Positions 19,690 through 28,522 of a DNA stretch of 35,328 nt are shown piece after piece. The notes under the pieces were generated by a model that was not told where the DNA came from, did no database searches, and saw only the letters and a list, made by a program, of their open reading frames with translations. The position numbers and the translations under genes are program-made. Each line of letters begins with the position of its first letter. Within the stretch, counting starts at the first letter, position 1. Origin of the DNA: a virus; the IMG/VR virus record IMGVR_UViG_3300024327_000023, positions 1 to 35,328 of that record; one strand, given 5' to 3'.

Positions 19690-21049
19690 TCCGACATATT
19701 CATACCCGCCAGCGTCTGAGCCGGGGCCGATTAACGACAGTCGTTATAAATCTATTCCGATTGTGGAAGATGCTGACGGCACGTTTCACAATATCAGTGA
19801 TGCTGCTCCGATGCCTACGAAAATCAAGTCATTCCCGGATAGCCCCAACTTCGATGCGTTCTCCCGGTTAAGGGTATCCAATCCCGTCCCGCTGTTTGAC
19901 AGCCAATCTCAATACGATGACAGCACTAAGGATACATTCTTCCACAAGGCGACTGGTGCAGCGTCATCAAGCCATGACATCAACCAAGCCTGTGTGGATA
20001 TGGTTACAACGACAGGCGCGACGGATGCTTATATCCGACAGAGCCAGCGATATATCCGCTACCAACCGGGCAAGTCTCAACTAGTCTTCATCACGTTTGA
20101 CTTCAGTGCAGTCGATGGCGGTACGAAGAAGGCGGGTTACTTCGATGGCGACAACGGAATTTACTTTGAGATGGCGGCTGATGGGTCATTGGCTATCGTC
20201 AAAAGGTCAAAGCAATCTGGCTCTGTTGTAGACACTGGTGCCAATCGCATTGAGCAAGCAAGCTGGAACACAGATGTCTTTGACGGCACAGGGCCAAGCG
20301 GTCACACGCTTGACGGCACACAATCTCAAATCCTTGTGATTGACCTGCAATGGCTGGGAGTAGGCCGCGTCAGGGTAGGCTTTGATATTGAGGGCCATAT
20401 TCATTACGCACATGAGTTCCTCTGGGCCAACGCCAACAACGGCGTTTCTATGTCCACGGCTAACTTGCCTATCAGATATGAGCTAACGGGCAACGGTAGC
20501 GTCAGCCATCTGTTTGCCATCTGTGCAGCGGTTATGAGTGAAGGCGGCTTTGTTGGTGACTTGGGGCATGAGCATGTCACGCCTGTCGGTACGACCGGCA
20601 TCTCATGTAGCACAGGCTCAGAGACACATCTAATATCTATCAGGCCGAAGGCATTGTTCAAGACTTACGCCAACAGAGGTGAGTACCAAGTTACAGGCAT
20701 CTCTTTCTTTGTCACGGACAAACCCATCCTGCTTCGCCTATACCACGGCTCCACGTTGACCGGCGGGGCATGGGTTAGTTCTGATGCTGAGGGTGGCATT
20801 GAGTACAACATCACCAACACCGTGTCGGCCAACGGCCATTTGACTAACAGCGAATATGGCGCGGCGGCTTCGGGTGGTAGTAAGTCGTTCTCAACGACGG
20901 GCGGCGCTGAGAGTACCAACAAGATCTATCTGACGTTGGATATCGACGCAGCCAACGTAGACAACGGCAATTTCACTGTGGTTGGCACAGGCATCGGCGG
21001 TACGGCTACTGTTTACTGCAACGTCCATTGGATGAAATCAAATAGCTAA
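19682..21049 (+). CDS. Beta-rich phage structural protein
   Basis: The 455-residue protein carries the conserved FDAFSRLRVSNPVPLFDSQS (near residue 58) and, later, TQSQILVIDLQWLGVGRVRV and GFDIEGHIHYAHEF. Both recur in a phage structural family found between portal and coat genes. The sequence is beta-rich and glycine/serine-rich near the C-terminus, as expected for a decoration protein or a spike on the head. It begins inside the end of the Bbp19-like gene. The exact virion position is unknown. Confidence 0.75.
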   Translation: MADPTYSYPPASEPGPINDSRYKSIPIVEDADGTFHNISDAAPMPTKIKSFPDSPNFDAFSRLRVSNPVPLFDSQSQYDDSTKDTFFHKATGAASSSHDINQACVDMVTTTGATDAYIRQSQRYIRYQPGKSQLVFITFDFSAVDGGTKKAGYFDGDNGIYFEMAADGSLAIVKRSKQSGSVVDTGANRIEQASWNTDVFDGTGPSGHTLDGTQSQILVIDLQWLGVGRVRVGFDIEGHIHYAHEFLWANANNGVSMSTANLPIRYELTGNGSVSHLFAICAAVMSEGGFVGDLGHEHVTPVGTTGISCSTGSETHLISIRPKALFKTYANRGEYQVTGISFFVTDKPILLRLYHGSTLTGGAWVSSDAEGGIEYNITNTVSANGHLTNSEYGAAASGGSKSFSTTGGAESTNKIYLTLDIDAANVDNGNFTVVGTGIGGTATVYCNVHWMKSNS

Positions 21050-21061
21050 TAGGAGGAAACT

Positions 21062-21742
21062 ATGGCTGAAGAAGAAGTAATTGAAGAGACTGCTGAAACT
21101 ACGGAAGTAGTTGAGGAAGTAGTTGAGGAAAAAGTTGAAGCTGCCGGTGAAGCCGGTGGACAAGAAGAATCTAAAACCCTGCTGTCGGATGACGGGGGTG
21201 ATGGGTCTGGTGAAGAGGATTCAGACAAAGCTGGTGTAGTGCCAGAAAAGTATGAATACGATTCTCCAGAGGGCATTGATCTTAGCGAGGATGCTCAAAA
21301 AATGCTGGATGCGTTCGGAGATCGTGCAAGAGACATGAAGCTGACACAAGAGCAATATCAGGGGATTGTCGATTACGATATGGAACGTGGTAAGGCGGCT
21401 GTTGAATATCAAGCAATGGCATTCGACGAGCGTGTTAACTCTTGGGGCGAAGAGGTGAGGGCAGATAAAGAGCTTGGGGGTGCAAACCTTGAAGCGAACC
21501 TGGGCCTCGCCAAAAAGGTTCTTGTTGGGTACGGGAGTGAAGGCTTCCAACAATTGCTCGACAAACCCTCTGCCGAAAATCCAGATGGTCTGGGTTTGGG
21601 CAATCATCCTGAGATGATACGTTTTCTAAAACGTGTCGGAGTATCCGTTGGTGAAAGCGAATTCATTGACGGTGATGGTCACAAGGCTCAAGACAAAGAC
21701 GGTCTGAAGCGGATGTATCCATCGATGGCACAATTCCAATAA
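21062..21742 (+). CDS. Scaffold protein candidate
   Basis: The 226-residue acidic protein has an AGGAGG site and an N-terminus almost entirely Glu/Val/Thr (MAEEEVIEETAETTEVVEEV). Helical stretches (MLDAFGDRARDMKLTQEQYQ) follow, then a C-terminal MIRFLKRVGVSVGESEF and basic end. This fits a scaffold: disordered acid region, helices, and a basic tail that binds coat. It lies directly before the coat gene, as in T7. It has no protease motif. Confidence 0.82.
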   Translation: MAEEEVIEETAETTEVVEEVVEEKVEAAGEAGGQEESKTLLSDDGGDGSGEEDSDKAGVVPEKYEYDSPEGIDLSEDAQKMLDAFGDRARDMKLTQEQYQGIVDYDMERGKAAVEYQAMAFDERVNSWGEEVRADKELGGANLEANLGLAKKVLVGYGSEGFQQLLDKPSAENPDGLGLGNHPEMIRFLKRVGVSVGESEFIDGDGHKAQDKDGLKRMYPSMAQFQ

Positions 21743-21766
21743 CGCCATTTATAAAGGAGAAAACAA

Positions 21767-22768
21767 ATGGCTGCTCTAGGTACTGAAAACCCTACCCTCG
21801 CTGATCTTGCGAAGGTTACTGATCCCGATGGCTCAATTGCTGACGTGATCGAAATCCTGAACCAGACCAATGAAATTCTGGAAGATATGACTTGGCTTGA
21901 GGGCAACCTCACCACTGGTCATCGTACTTCCATGCGTTCCGGTCTGCCTTCACCAACTTTCCGTAAAATGTACGGTTTTGTGCAGCCCACGAAGTCACGA
22001 TCTGTGCAAGTTACCGACGCATGCGGCATGATGGAAGACTATTCACAGGTCGATAAAGCTCTTGTGGATATGGCCGGTAACCCTGCCGCTTTCCGTCTTC
22101 AAGAAGATCGTCCTCACATTGAGGGCATGAACCAAACCTTGGCAACGAAGCTCTTCTATGGTGACGAATCGACTGATCCTGAAGAATTCACTGGCTTGGC
22201 TCCCCGCTACAATAGTTTGTCGGCTGAAAACGGCGACAATATTATAGAAGGCGGTGGGACTCAGACGGACAACGGAAGCATTTGGTTGCTTTGTTGGTCG
22301 CCAAATACCCTGCACGGCATCATTCCGAAAGGCTCCAAAGCTGGCGTTCAGCAGCGGGATCTGGGTGAACAGACTGTGCAGGACACTGTCGGTTCGACTT
22401 CTGGTTTGATGCAAGCATACCGCACTCACTATCGGTGGGATGTTGGTCTGTCTGTCCGTGATTGGCGTTATGCGGTTCGTATCGCCAACATTGATCGGTC
22501 ATTGCTGATTGCCGATGCTTCGACTGGTGCGGATCTTAACGATCTGATGCATCAGGCCGTGACGGAGATTCCAAACACTTCAATTGGTCGTTGTGCTTGG
22601 TATATGGATAAGCAGATGCTTGCCTTCCTTCGCCGTCAGACTGCGAACGCTGTTTCCAACTCCACGTTGTCGATGGACATGGTTGGTGGTACTATGCAAA
22701 CATCTTGGGGCGGATATCCCATTCGTCGCGTAGATGCGTTGCGTACCAACGAAGCGCGTATTACCTAA
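21767..22768 (+). CDS. Major capsid protein
   Basis: The 333-residue coat starts MAALGTENPTLADLAKVTDP after AAAGGAG. Hallmark parts are NQTNEILEDMTWLEGN, RSGLPSPTFRKMYGFVQPTK, FYGDESTDPEEFTGLAPRYN and a C-terminal GGYPIRRVDAL. This is the coat family of BPP-1-like podoviruses, expected to have the HK97 fold. Residues 124-156 are duplicated in the small ORF at 1538-1717. A terminator follows six bases after the stop, which should limit downstream expression. Confidence 0.92.
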   Translation: MAALGTENPTLADLAKVTDPDGSIADVIEILNQTNEILEDMTWLEGNLTTGHRTSMRSGLPSPTFRKMYGFVQPTKSRSVQVTDACGMMEDYSQVDKALVDMAGNPAAFRLQEDRPHIEGMNQTLATKLFYGDESTDPEEFTGLAPRYNSLSAENGDNIIEGGGTQTDNGSIWLLCWSPNTLHGIIPKGSKAGVQQRDLGEQTVQDTVGSTSGLMQAYRTHYRWDVGLSVRDWRYAVRIANIDRSLLIADASTGADLNDLMHQAVTEIPNTSIGRCAWYMDKQMLAFLRRQTANAVSNSTLSMDMVGGTMQTSWGGYPIRRVDALRTNEARIT

Positions 22769-22774
22769 CCCCAA

Positions 22775-22812
22775 GGCGGGGAGATTTGCTAACCCACTCC
22801 CCGCCGTTTCTC
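22775..22812 (+). terminator. Terminator after coat gene
   Basis: GGCGGGGAG (22775-22783) pairs perfectly with CTCCCCGCC (22797-22805) across a 13-base loop, followed by the T-rich GTTTCTCTT. It lies directly after the coat stop and before the cement protein's GGAAGGAG site. The T-tract is interrupted, so partial termination is likely. Confidence 0.72.
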
Positions 22813-22830
22813 TTGGAAGGAGAAATTGCT

Positions 22831-23271
22831 ATGATTATGGACTCATTACTTGAGTTTGGTGACGGTTTTGACCTCACTGAAACAACTGGTACATATCTTC
22901 TGACGAATCAGATTGATATGCAGGAAGCGAAAGATCTGGGCAATGGTCAGCCCGTCTATCTGGTTATCCAGATTGACACTGCCATTTCCGGTACGTCTTC
23001 CACCATCAACTTCCGTCTGCGCTCAGATAGCTCTGCTGCTATTCACGCCACCACTTCGACTGCTCATATCGAAACTGGCGCGATTGCTGAAGCTACTTTG
23101 GTCGCCGGTTACACGGTTGTTATCCCTCTGCCCATCGAAGGCAACGTCTACGAGCGTTATCTTGGTGTTCAGGCTGTTATTGGCGCTGCGACAATTACGG
23201 TTGGAACTTGTTCCGCCTTCTTGACGCTTGATCCAATCGGTTGGAAGTCCTACCCGGACGCCACCAACTAA
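22831..23271 (+). CDS. Bbp16-like capsid cement protein
   Basis: The 146-residue protein starts MIMDSLLEFGDGFDLTETTG at 22831 after a strong GGAAGGAG; the longer frame runs back through the terminator and coat gene. It has the beta-rich layout of Bbp16-type cement proteins (GNGQPVYLVIQIDTA, then RSDSSAAIHATTSTA). Members trimerise on the coat surface and stabilise the head. It is bracketed by two terminators, suggesting finely set expression. Confidence 0.85.
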   Translation: MIMDSLLEFGDGFDLTETTGTYLLTNQIDMQEAKDLGNGQPVYLVIQIDTAISGTSSTINFRLRSDSSAAIHATTSTAHIETGAIAEATLVAGYTVVIPLPIEGNVYERYLGVQAVIGAATITVGTCSAFLTLDPIGWKSYPDATN

Positions 23272-23276
23272 AAACT

Positions 23277-23333
23277 GATGAGGTGCTGTTCAGGCAAATG
23301 CTTGGACAGCGCCTCATTACTTTCAATTTTTTC
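23277..23333 (+). terminator. Terminator after cement gene
   Basis: TGAGG, T and GCTGTTC (23279-23291) pair with GGACAGC, G and CCTCA (23304-23316), giving a 13-bp stem with two wobble pairs. A T-rich run including TTTTTT follows. It lies between the cement gene and the 82-residue gene. Confidence 0.75.
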
Positions 23334-23347
23334 GGAGGAGAAAATAA

Positions 23348-23596
23348 ATGGTTGCGATGATTAAGGTTGAATTCAGACAGGCGTTCTACAGCGGCGACAA
23401 GTATTACAACAAGGGCGAGACTTATGATCTCCCTGCCGACACGCCCATCCCATCTCGCGATGTTGTTATTCTTGAGGGGAAATCGACATTTAAGCCCGGA
23501 TCCAAGGGCAAGTCAGCGCCACGGGTTACGAAGATGCAGAAAGACGAAGCCGCTAATCTGCGGCGGAAACAAGAAGCAGCCGTCACAAAGGAATAA
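23348..23596 (+). CDS. 82-aa small structural-region protein
   Basis: After a GGAGGAG site the protein begins MVAMIKVEFRQAFYSGDKYY. A short beta domain (NKGETYDLPADTPIPSRDVV) resembles small head-completion or decoration domains, and a basic tail ends in RRKQEAAVTKE. It lies between cement and tail-tube genes. Function is unknown. Confidence 0.7.
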   Translation: MVAMIKVEFRQAFYSGDKYYNKGETYDLPADTPIPSRDVVILEGKSTFKPGSKGKSAPRVTKMQKDEAANLRRKQEAAVTKE

Positions 23597-23599
23597 GTC

Positions 23600-24193
23600 A
23601 TGGCAAGCCAAGTCCAGATTGCGAAACTCGCGCTTCAACATATAGGTGATCGATACGACATTGCTGACATTGATGAAGAGAGCGTTGAGGCAGAGCAGAT
23701 CAATCTGGTTTGGGATGATACCAGAGACGAGTTGCTTCGGCGCTATCCTTGGCGCTTCGCGAAAAAGTACACAAGTCCTGCGGCGCTGTCGGTGACAGTT
23801 CCGGGCTTGTGGACGTATGCATACCAGTATCCAAGCGCCTGTGTGAAGGTGCGAGGCATTACCAATCCCCTTGGCATCGACGTTGAGGCGTTGAAATTTG
23901 AGGTTGCTTTGCTGGAAGATGACACAAAGGTTGTCCTGACAGACGAAGATGACGCCGAATTATTTTACACGTCACGGGTTACGGATACGACACGGTTTGA
24001 TCCTGAATTTACGATGGCGCTTAGTTTCTTGCTTGCGTCTCGTATTTGCATGTCCCTGACGGGGAGCCTTGATATTACCAGCAAGCTTGATCAGGAAGTG
24101 CTTCGCACGATGGGTCATGCTGCCGACACAGATAGTAGTGAAGGTCGCAATAGGGTTGCACCGGAAGCTTCTTGGATTGACGCGAGGGCATAA
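23600..24193 (+). CDS. Tail tubular protein A-like adaptor (T7 gp11 type)
   Basis: The 197-residue protein has the family course MASQVQIAKLALQHIGDRYD, then WDDTRDELLRRYPWRFAKKY, and a helical LSFLLASRICMSLTGS. It should form the ring joining the portal to the nozzle. Its stop overlaps the nozzle ATG. Length is normal for gp11-like adaptors. Confidence 0.9.
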   Translation: MASQVQIAKLALQHIGDRYDIADIDEESVEAEQINLVWDDTRDELLRRYPWRFAKKYTSPAALSVTVPGLWTYAYQYPSACVKVRGITNPLGIDVEALKFEVALLEDDTKVVLTDEDDAELFYTSRVTDTTRFDPEFTMALSFLLASRICMSLTGSLDITSKLDQEVLRTMGHAADTDSSEGRNRVAPEASWIDARA

Positions 24194-27100
24194 TGACAAA
24201 ACTAATCCAGCCAAGCTTTGCTGGGGGGGAAGTCTCCGAAAGCGTAGGTGCGCGGGTTGATGTTGATAAATACAAATCTTCGCTGTCCAAATGTGAGAAT
24301 ATGTATGTTAAGACATCCGGTGGCGTTGCCAACAGGCCGGGGCTGGAATATGTGTGTGAGGTGAAGGATAGCACAAAGATAGTGCGAATTATTCCTTTTG
24401 AGTACAACACAGAACAGACATACACACTGGAATTTGGTGACCTGTATATGCGGGTCGTCACGGGTGGCGGTCTGGTTGTTGACAGCGATAAGCTCAAGAC
24501 CATCACCGGCGCTACTGCCGCTGATCCTGTTGTTGTGTCGGTTGTCCCGAATATCTGTTTGCAGAGCGAGGACGTGACGACAACGTGGACGAACACGAAT
24601 AGCACAGATACGGCCAACAGCGCCGTCGCACCTGACGCGGCGACTACTGCCGACACGCTGACAGAGGACGGCACGGCGTCAGATAATCACGCTTTGTATC
24701 AAGATATTACAATTGCCGCCGCCGCCAATACGTTCTCTGTGTATGTGAAAGAGCCTACATCCAACTCCCGGCGCTATGTCACTGTTGAACTGAGCGATAG
24801 CACCAACGCTGCCAAGTATGGCAGGGCGACCTTCGATATCCAGGGCGGCGTCATTTCGGCGGCGGCTTCGGCGGCGACCTTCACCAGCGCCTCGGCGGTT
24901 ATCACGTCCGTTGGCGACGGTTGGTATCGCTGCTCGATTACGGTCACGTCAACGGTGACTACTGGCCGGGTGAGCGTCTATCTGAATGATGACGGCCTCG
25001 ACGGCGGGATTTCCTACAACGGCGATAGCACCTCTGAGATGTATATCTGGGGGATGCAGCTTGAGGCGGAATCTTCGGTTGGATCGTACAGCGCGACAAC
25101 GACAACGGCCTCTATTGGTATTGCGGACGGCGAGGAAGTGTTCATTTCTTCGGTTGCGGGGATGACTGAGCTTAATGGCCGGCAGTTCAAGGTTAACAAC
25201 GCTGGCACGTCCTCGTTTGAAATACAGGATATGGGCAGTACGGACATCGACGGTGCCGCCTACACCGCCTATTCATCCGGCGGAACGGCGTCTGTGGTCT
25301 ATGAGATCGTAACGCCGTACGCCGAAGCCGATATCTACGATTTGCAGTATGTTCAGTCCGCCGACAAGATGACGTTTACGCATCCAAGTTATGCCCCTCG
25401 CGAGTTGACGCGAACGGGTAATGACGCATGGGCGTTCTCGCAGATTGTCTTTCAGCCAGAACAGGCATATCCGACAAATGTGTCTTCTTCAGCCAATACC
25501 ACTGGGGCGGTCACTGAACGCTATGTTGTGACGGCGGTAGGCTACGACACTGCTGAAGAGAGCTTGCGTGGTGTGGGGTCATCGTGGACGATCTCAGGGG
25601 CCACTCAGGCCAATCCGGTGGTCATTACAGTCACTGGTCATGGAATTAGCGAAGGCAATGAGTTTCATATTGACTCTGTCGTTGGAATGACCGAATTGAA
25701 CGGTCAGCGATTCAAGGCCAACAATGTCCTGACCAACTCCATTGAGCTTACTGATAGTTCAGGCAACGATGTCGATGGCACTGGTTACACGGCCTATTCG
25801 TCTGCTGGTAGCGCCTATTTGACATATACAGAGCTTACCAACGGCGCTGTAACTGCTGATAACGATGTTACCTGGAACAAGGTCACTGGCGCTGAGAGCT
25901 ATAACATCTACAAATATGACAATGGTCAATTTGGGTTTATTGGTTCTTCTGAGGAATTGACGTTTACCGATGACAATATTGAAGCTGATCTGAGCGATAC
26001 GCCACCAAAGACTCGTAATCCTTTTGTTTCATCCACGTCATATCCATCGACGGCGGGGTTCTACCAACAGCGCAGGATTTTCGGGAATAGCACTGACAAT
26101 ACCCAGCGCAACTGGTTTACCCAGATTGCCAACTTTTACAATATGTCGGTGTCTTCCCCTGCGAAGGACAGTGACGCTATCACGGCAACGATTGCGGCCT
26201 TGAAGGTTAATGAGATTCGGCACTATATCCCGCTAACGGAATTGATCGTTCTCACGTCTGGTGGCGAATGGGTCATATCCGGTGTCGATGACAGTATCAC
26301 GCCAAGCACGATCCAGGTTAAGCCTCAATCCTATTATGGCGCTACCTGGCTGAAGCCGATTGTCGCCGGTGACGTTGCTATTTATATGCAGCCAGGTCAG
26401 ACAGTTCGTGACATGGGTTACAAGTTTGAGACTGATGCCTACGCTGGTAACGATATTTCGATTCTCGCACGGCATCTGTTTGAGCGGAACACGATGGTTG
26501 ATTGGACGTTTGCCCCAGCGCCTTATTCCATTCTGTGGGCGGTGCGTGATGACGGCATTCTTGTCGCCCAGACATATCTGCGCGAACAGGAAATCTACGG
26601 CTGGCATCGACACACAACCCAAGGCCATTTCAAATCTGTGGCAACTGTTCGCGAGGATGTTGCCGATATCACATACTTCATCGTTGAGCGCCATGTCGGT
26701 GGGCGTGACGTGAAATACATTGAGCGCATGGATGAGCGTGACTTCACTGACGTTCAGGATTCTTTCTTTGTCGATTCTGGCATCAAGATAAATACACCGA
26801 TTGCCATATCTGGCTTCACCTCTGCTGATCCTGTGGTGGTGACAACTTCGGCAGCGCATGGGTTTTCCAACGGCGACACTGTCGATATTGAGGGTGTTAA
26901 TATTGTCAATTTGGCTGAGAATACGGGTCAGGAGCCAGCTACGGCTCTGAACGGCACGGGCTACACTGTCGCTAATGTTGCCAGTACGACATTTGAGCTT
27001 CAGAATAACGGAACTGATGTTGATGGCACTTTGTTTGGCACATACCATGACGGCGGCAATGTCAGGCTGGCGTTCACCAGTGTTGGCAATTTGTGGCATT

Positions 27101-27543
27101 TGGAAGGTCTGGAAGTCACGGTTCTGGCGAATGGCTATGTTGTTCGGGATCTGACGGTTGCCAGCGGCACGATTACGCTCCCTGACGCAGCCAGTAGGGT
27201 CGCGGTGGGCCTTGGGTACACTTGCGAGATAGAAACACTGAGGCTCGACGCTGGGGCCAGTGCAGAGACTATACAGGGCAAGGATAAAAAGATCAGCCGC
27301 CTGACAGTCAGGGTTGAAGATACTCTTGGCTTCTGGGCTGGACCGGATCGTGATCATATGCGCGAGGCTAAGTTTGGCCTTCCTGCGCTGCTTGGTCAGC
27401 CGCCTGAAATGGTCAGCGGTGATCGGAACGTGACGCTATCTCCGCACTGGGGTAAAGAAGGAAAGTATGTTATACAACAGCGAGATCCGTTACCATTAAC
27501 CATATTATCCCTGATACCAGATGCGATTGTAGGCGGGAACTGA
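24193..27543 (+). CDS. Tail nozzle (T7 gp12-like) with inserted domains
   Basis: The N-terminus MTKLIQPSFAGGEVSESVGA and LSKCENMYVKTSGGVANRPG (31-50) are typical of tail tubular protein B. At 1116 residues it is about 300 longer than T7 gp12. Three FCCH-like beta modules are visible: about 103-117 plus 307-369, 466-546, and about 870-960, each with ADPVVV or ANPVVI and an LNG motif. A carbohydrate-binding-like module (about 118-306; GDGWYRCSIT, MYIWGMQLEA) splits the first. It forms the tail exit tube, and the insertions probably face outward to bind surface sugars. Confidence 0.88.
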   Translation: MTKLIQPSFAGGEVSESVGARVDVDKYKSSLSKCENMYVKTSGGVANRPGLEYVCEVKDSTKIVRIIPFEYNTEQTYTLEFGDLYMRVVTGGGLVVDSDKLKTITGATAADPVVVSVVPNICLQSEDVTTTWTNTNSTDTANSAVAPDAATTADTLTEDGTASDNHALYQDITIAAAANTFSVYVKEPTSNSRRYVTVELSDSTNAAKYGRATFDIQGGVISAAASAATFTSASAVITSVGDGWYRCSITVTSTVTTGRVSVYLNDDGLDGGISYNGDSTSEMYIWGMQLEAESSVGSYSATTTTASIGIADGEEVFISSVAGMTELNGRQFKVNNAGTSSFEIQDMGSTDIDGAAYTAYSSGGTASVVYEIVTPYAEADIYDLQYVQSADKMTFTHPSYAPRELTRTGNDAWAFSQIVFQPEQAYPTNVSSSANTTGAVTERYVVTAVGYDTAEESLRGVGSSWTISGATQANPVVITVTGHGISEGNEFHIDSVVGMTELNGQRFKANNVLTNSIELTDSSGNDVDGTGYTAYSSAGSAYLTYTELTNGAVTADNDVTWNKVTGAESYNIYKYDNGQFGFIGSSEELTFTDDNIEADLSDTPPKTRNPFVSSTSYPSTAGFYQQRRIFGNSTDNTQRNWFTQIANFYNMSVSSPAKDSDAITATIAALKVNEIRHYIPLTELIVLTSGGEWVISGVDDSITPSTIQVKPQSYYGATWLKPIVAGDVAIYMQPGQTVRDMGYKFETDAYAGNDISILARHLFERNTMVDWTFAPAPYSILWAVRDDGILVAQTYLREQEIYGWHRHTTQGHFKSVATVREDVADITYFIVERHVGGRDVKYIERMDERDFTDVQDSFFVDSGIKINTPIAISGFTSADPVVVTTSAAHGFSNGDTVDIEGVNIVNLAENTGQEPATALNGTGYTVANVASTTFELQNNGTDVDGTLFGTYHDGGNVRLAFTSVGNLWHLEGLEVTVLANGYVVRDLTVASGTITLPDAASRVAVGLGYTCEIETLRLDAGASAETIQGKDKKISRLTVRVEDTLGFWAGPDRDHMREAKFGLPALLGQPPEMVSGDRNVTLSPHWGKEGKYVIQQRDPLPLTILSLIPDAIVGGN

Positions 27544-28013
27544 TGCAACAAGGAATTATTAGACAAGTCTACGATGATCCGGTTGGGATCCCCGCTGGCA
27601 ACACCAAGGCTATTGACGATGTTCGCCGCTTAGAGACGGCAATGATTGAGAATTTTGACAACGTACACATCGATACACACCACACGCTTCATGCTGGGAC
27701 GTATTGCAGGACGATGATGATCCCCGAAGGCCATCTGGTTACCGGGGCGCAAGTTAAGGTGGATTCGACGCTAATTATCAGCGGAGACATCACGCTATAT
27801 ATTAACGGTGAGCCAAAGCGGTTTATTGGCTATCACGTTCTGCCAGCATCCGCCGGGAGAAAACAGGCGGCATATGCCAATCTTGATACCCATGTTACCA
27901 TGCTTTGCCACACAGAGGCAGAATCTGTTGAGGATGTCGAGGTTGAATGCACTGATGAGGTTGATAGGCTTATGTCTCGCCGTCCAATGCTAATAAAGGA
28001 AGGTGCGCCATGA
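27543..28013 (+). CDS. 156-aa conserved tail-region protein
   Basis: The protein begins MQQGIIRQVYDDPVGIPAGN. A cupin-like beta stretch follows (HAGTYCRTMMIPEGHLVTGA, then VDSTLIISGDITLYI), then GYHVLPASAGRKQAAYA. Proteins with this plan lie between nozzle and internal core genes in related podoviruses. Overlaps at both ends indicate coupling. Biochemical role is unknown; a structural or tail-completion role is likely. Confidence 0.75.
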   Translation: MQQGIIRQVYDDPVGIPAGNTKAIDDVRRLETAMIENFDNVHIDTHHTLHAGTYCRTMMIPEGHLVTGAQVKVDSTLIISGDITLYINGEPKRFIGYHVLPASAGRKQAAYANLDTHVTMLCHTEAESVEDVEVECTDEVDRLMSRRPMLIKEGAP

Positions 28014-28519
28014 CATGGGCAGTAGTAGTCGCGGCGGTTGGCGTCGGTGTATCTGCGATGGGCTCTTACCAGCAGTCTAAGGCCGCGCAGTCACAGGCCA
28101 GATACCAACAACAAGTAGCAATGAACAATTCTATCATTGCACGGCAAAATGCGGCAGATGCTGTTGATCGTGGCAAACGTGACAAGGAAGAGCATCGTGA
28201 CAGGGTTGCCCAAACCAAAGGTGCGGTAAAGGGGCAGCAGGCGACACTTGGGTTTTTAATTGACGATCCGGGGTCTACCAATGTTGGTATGCTTGCGAGT
28301 GTTGCCGAAGCTGGTGCGCTTGACATTAAAAAAATTCAGGATGCTACTGATCGCGAAAAGCGCCGTGCGCTCATTCAGGGTGATCAGTTTGTTGCACAGG
28401 CTGGCCTGTATGGTCTGCAAGCCTCTGCTCAGAGTCCGGGCAGGGCAGCGGCTGGTACATTATTGTCCGGTGCTACCGATGTCTTTAAAGCTGGCAAAGG
28501 TGCAGGGTATTGGGGATAA
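28010..28519 (+). CDS. Internal virion protein (T7 gp14-like)
   Basis: The 169-residue protein begins MTWAVVVAAVGVGVSAMGSY, a hydrophobic segment suited to membrane insertion. A Gln/Ala-rich helix (QSQARYQQQVAMNNSIIARQ) and a Gly/Ala-rich end follow. This matches gp14-type core proteins, which are ejected first and form a pore in the outer membrane. The position before two larger core proteins agrees. Confidence 0.82.
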   Translation: MTWAVVVAAVGVGVSAMGSYQQSKAAQSQARYQQQVAMNNSIIARQNAADAVDRGKRDKEEHRDRVAQTKGAVKGQQATLGFLIDDPGSTNVGMLASVAEAGALDIKKIQDATDREKRRALIQGDQFVAQAGLYGLQASAQSPGRAAAGTLLSGATDVFKAGKGAGYWG

Positions 28520-28522
28520 ATA

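Noticed and set aside
26233-27357. 374-codon open frame on the minus strand.
   Set aside because: It lies fully antisense to the nozzle gene, has no ribosome site or domain, and its composition is that of a shadow frame.
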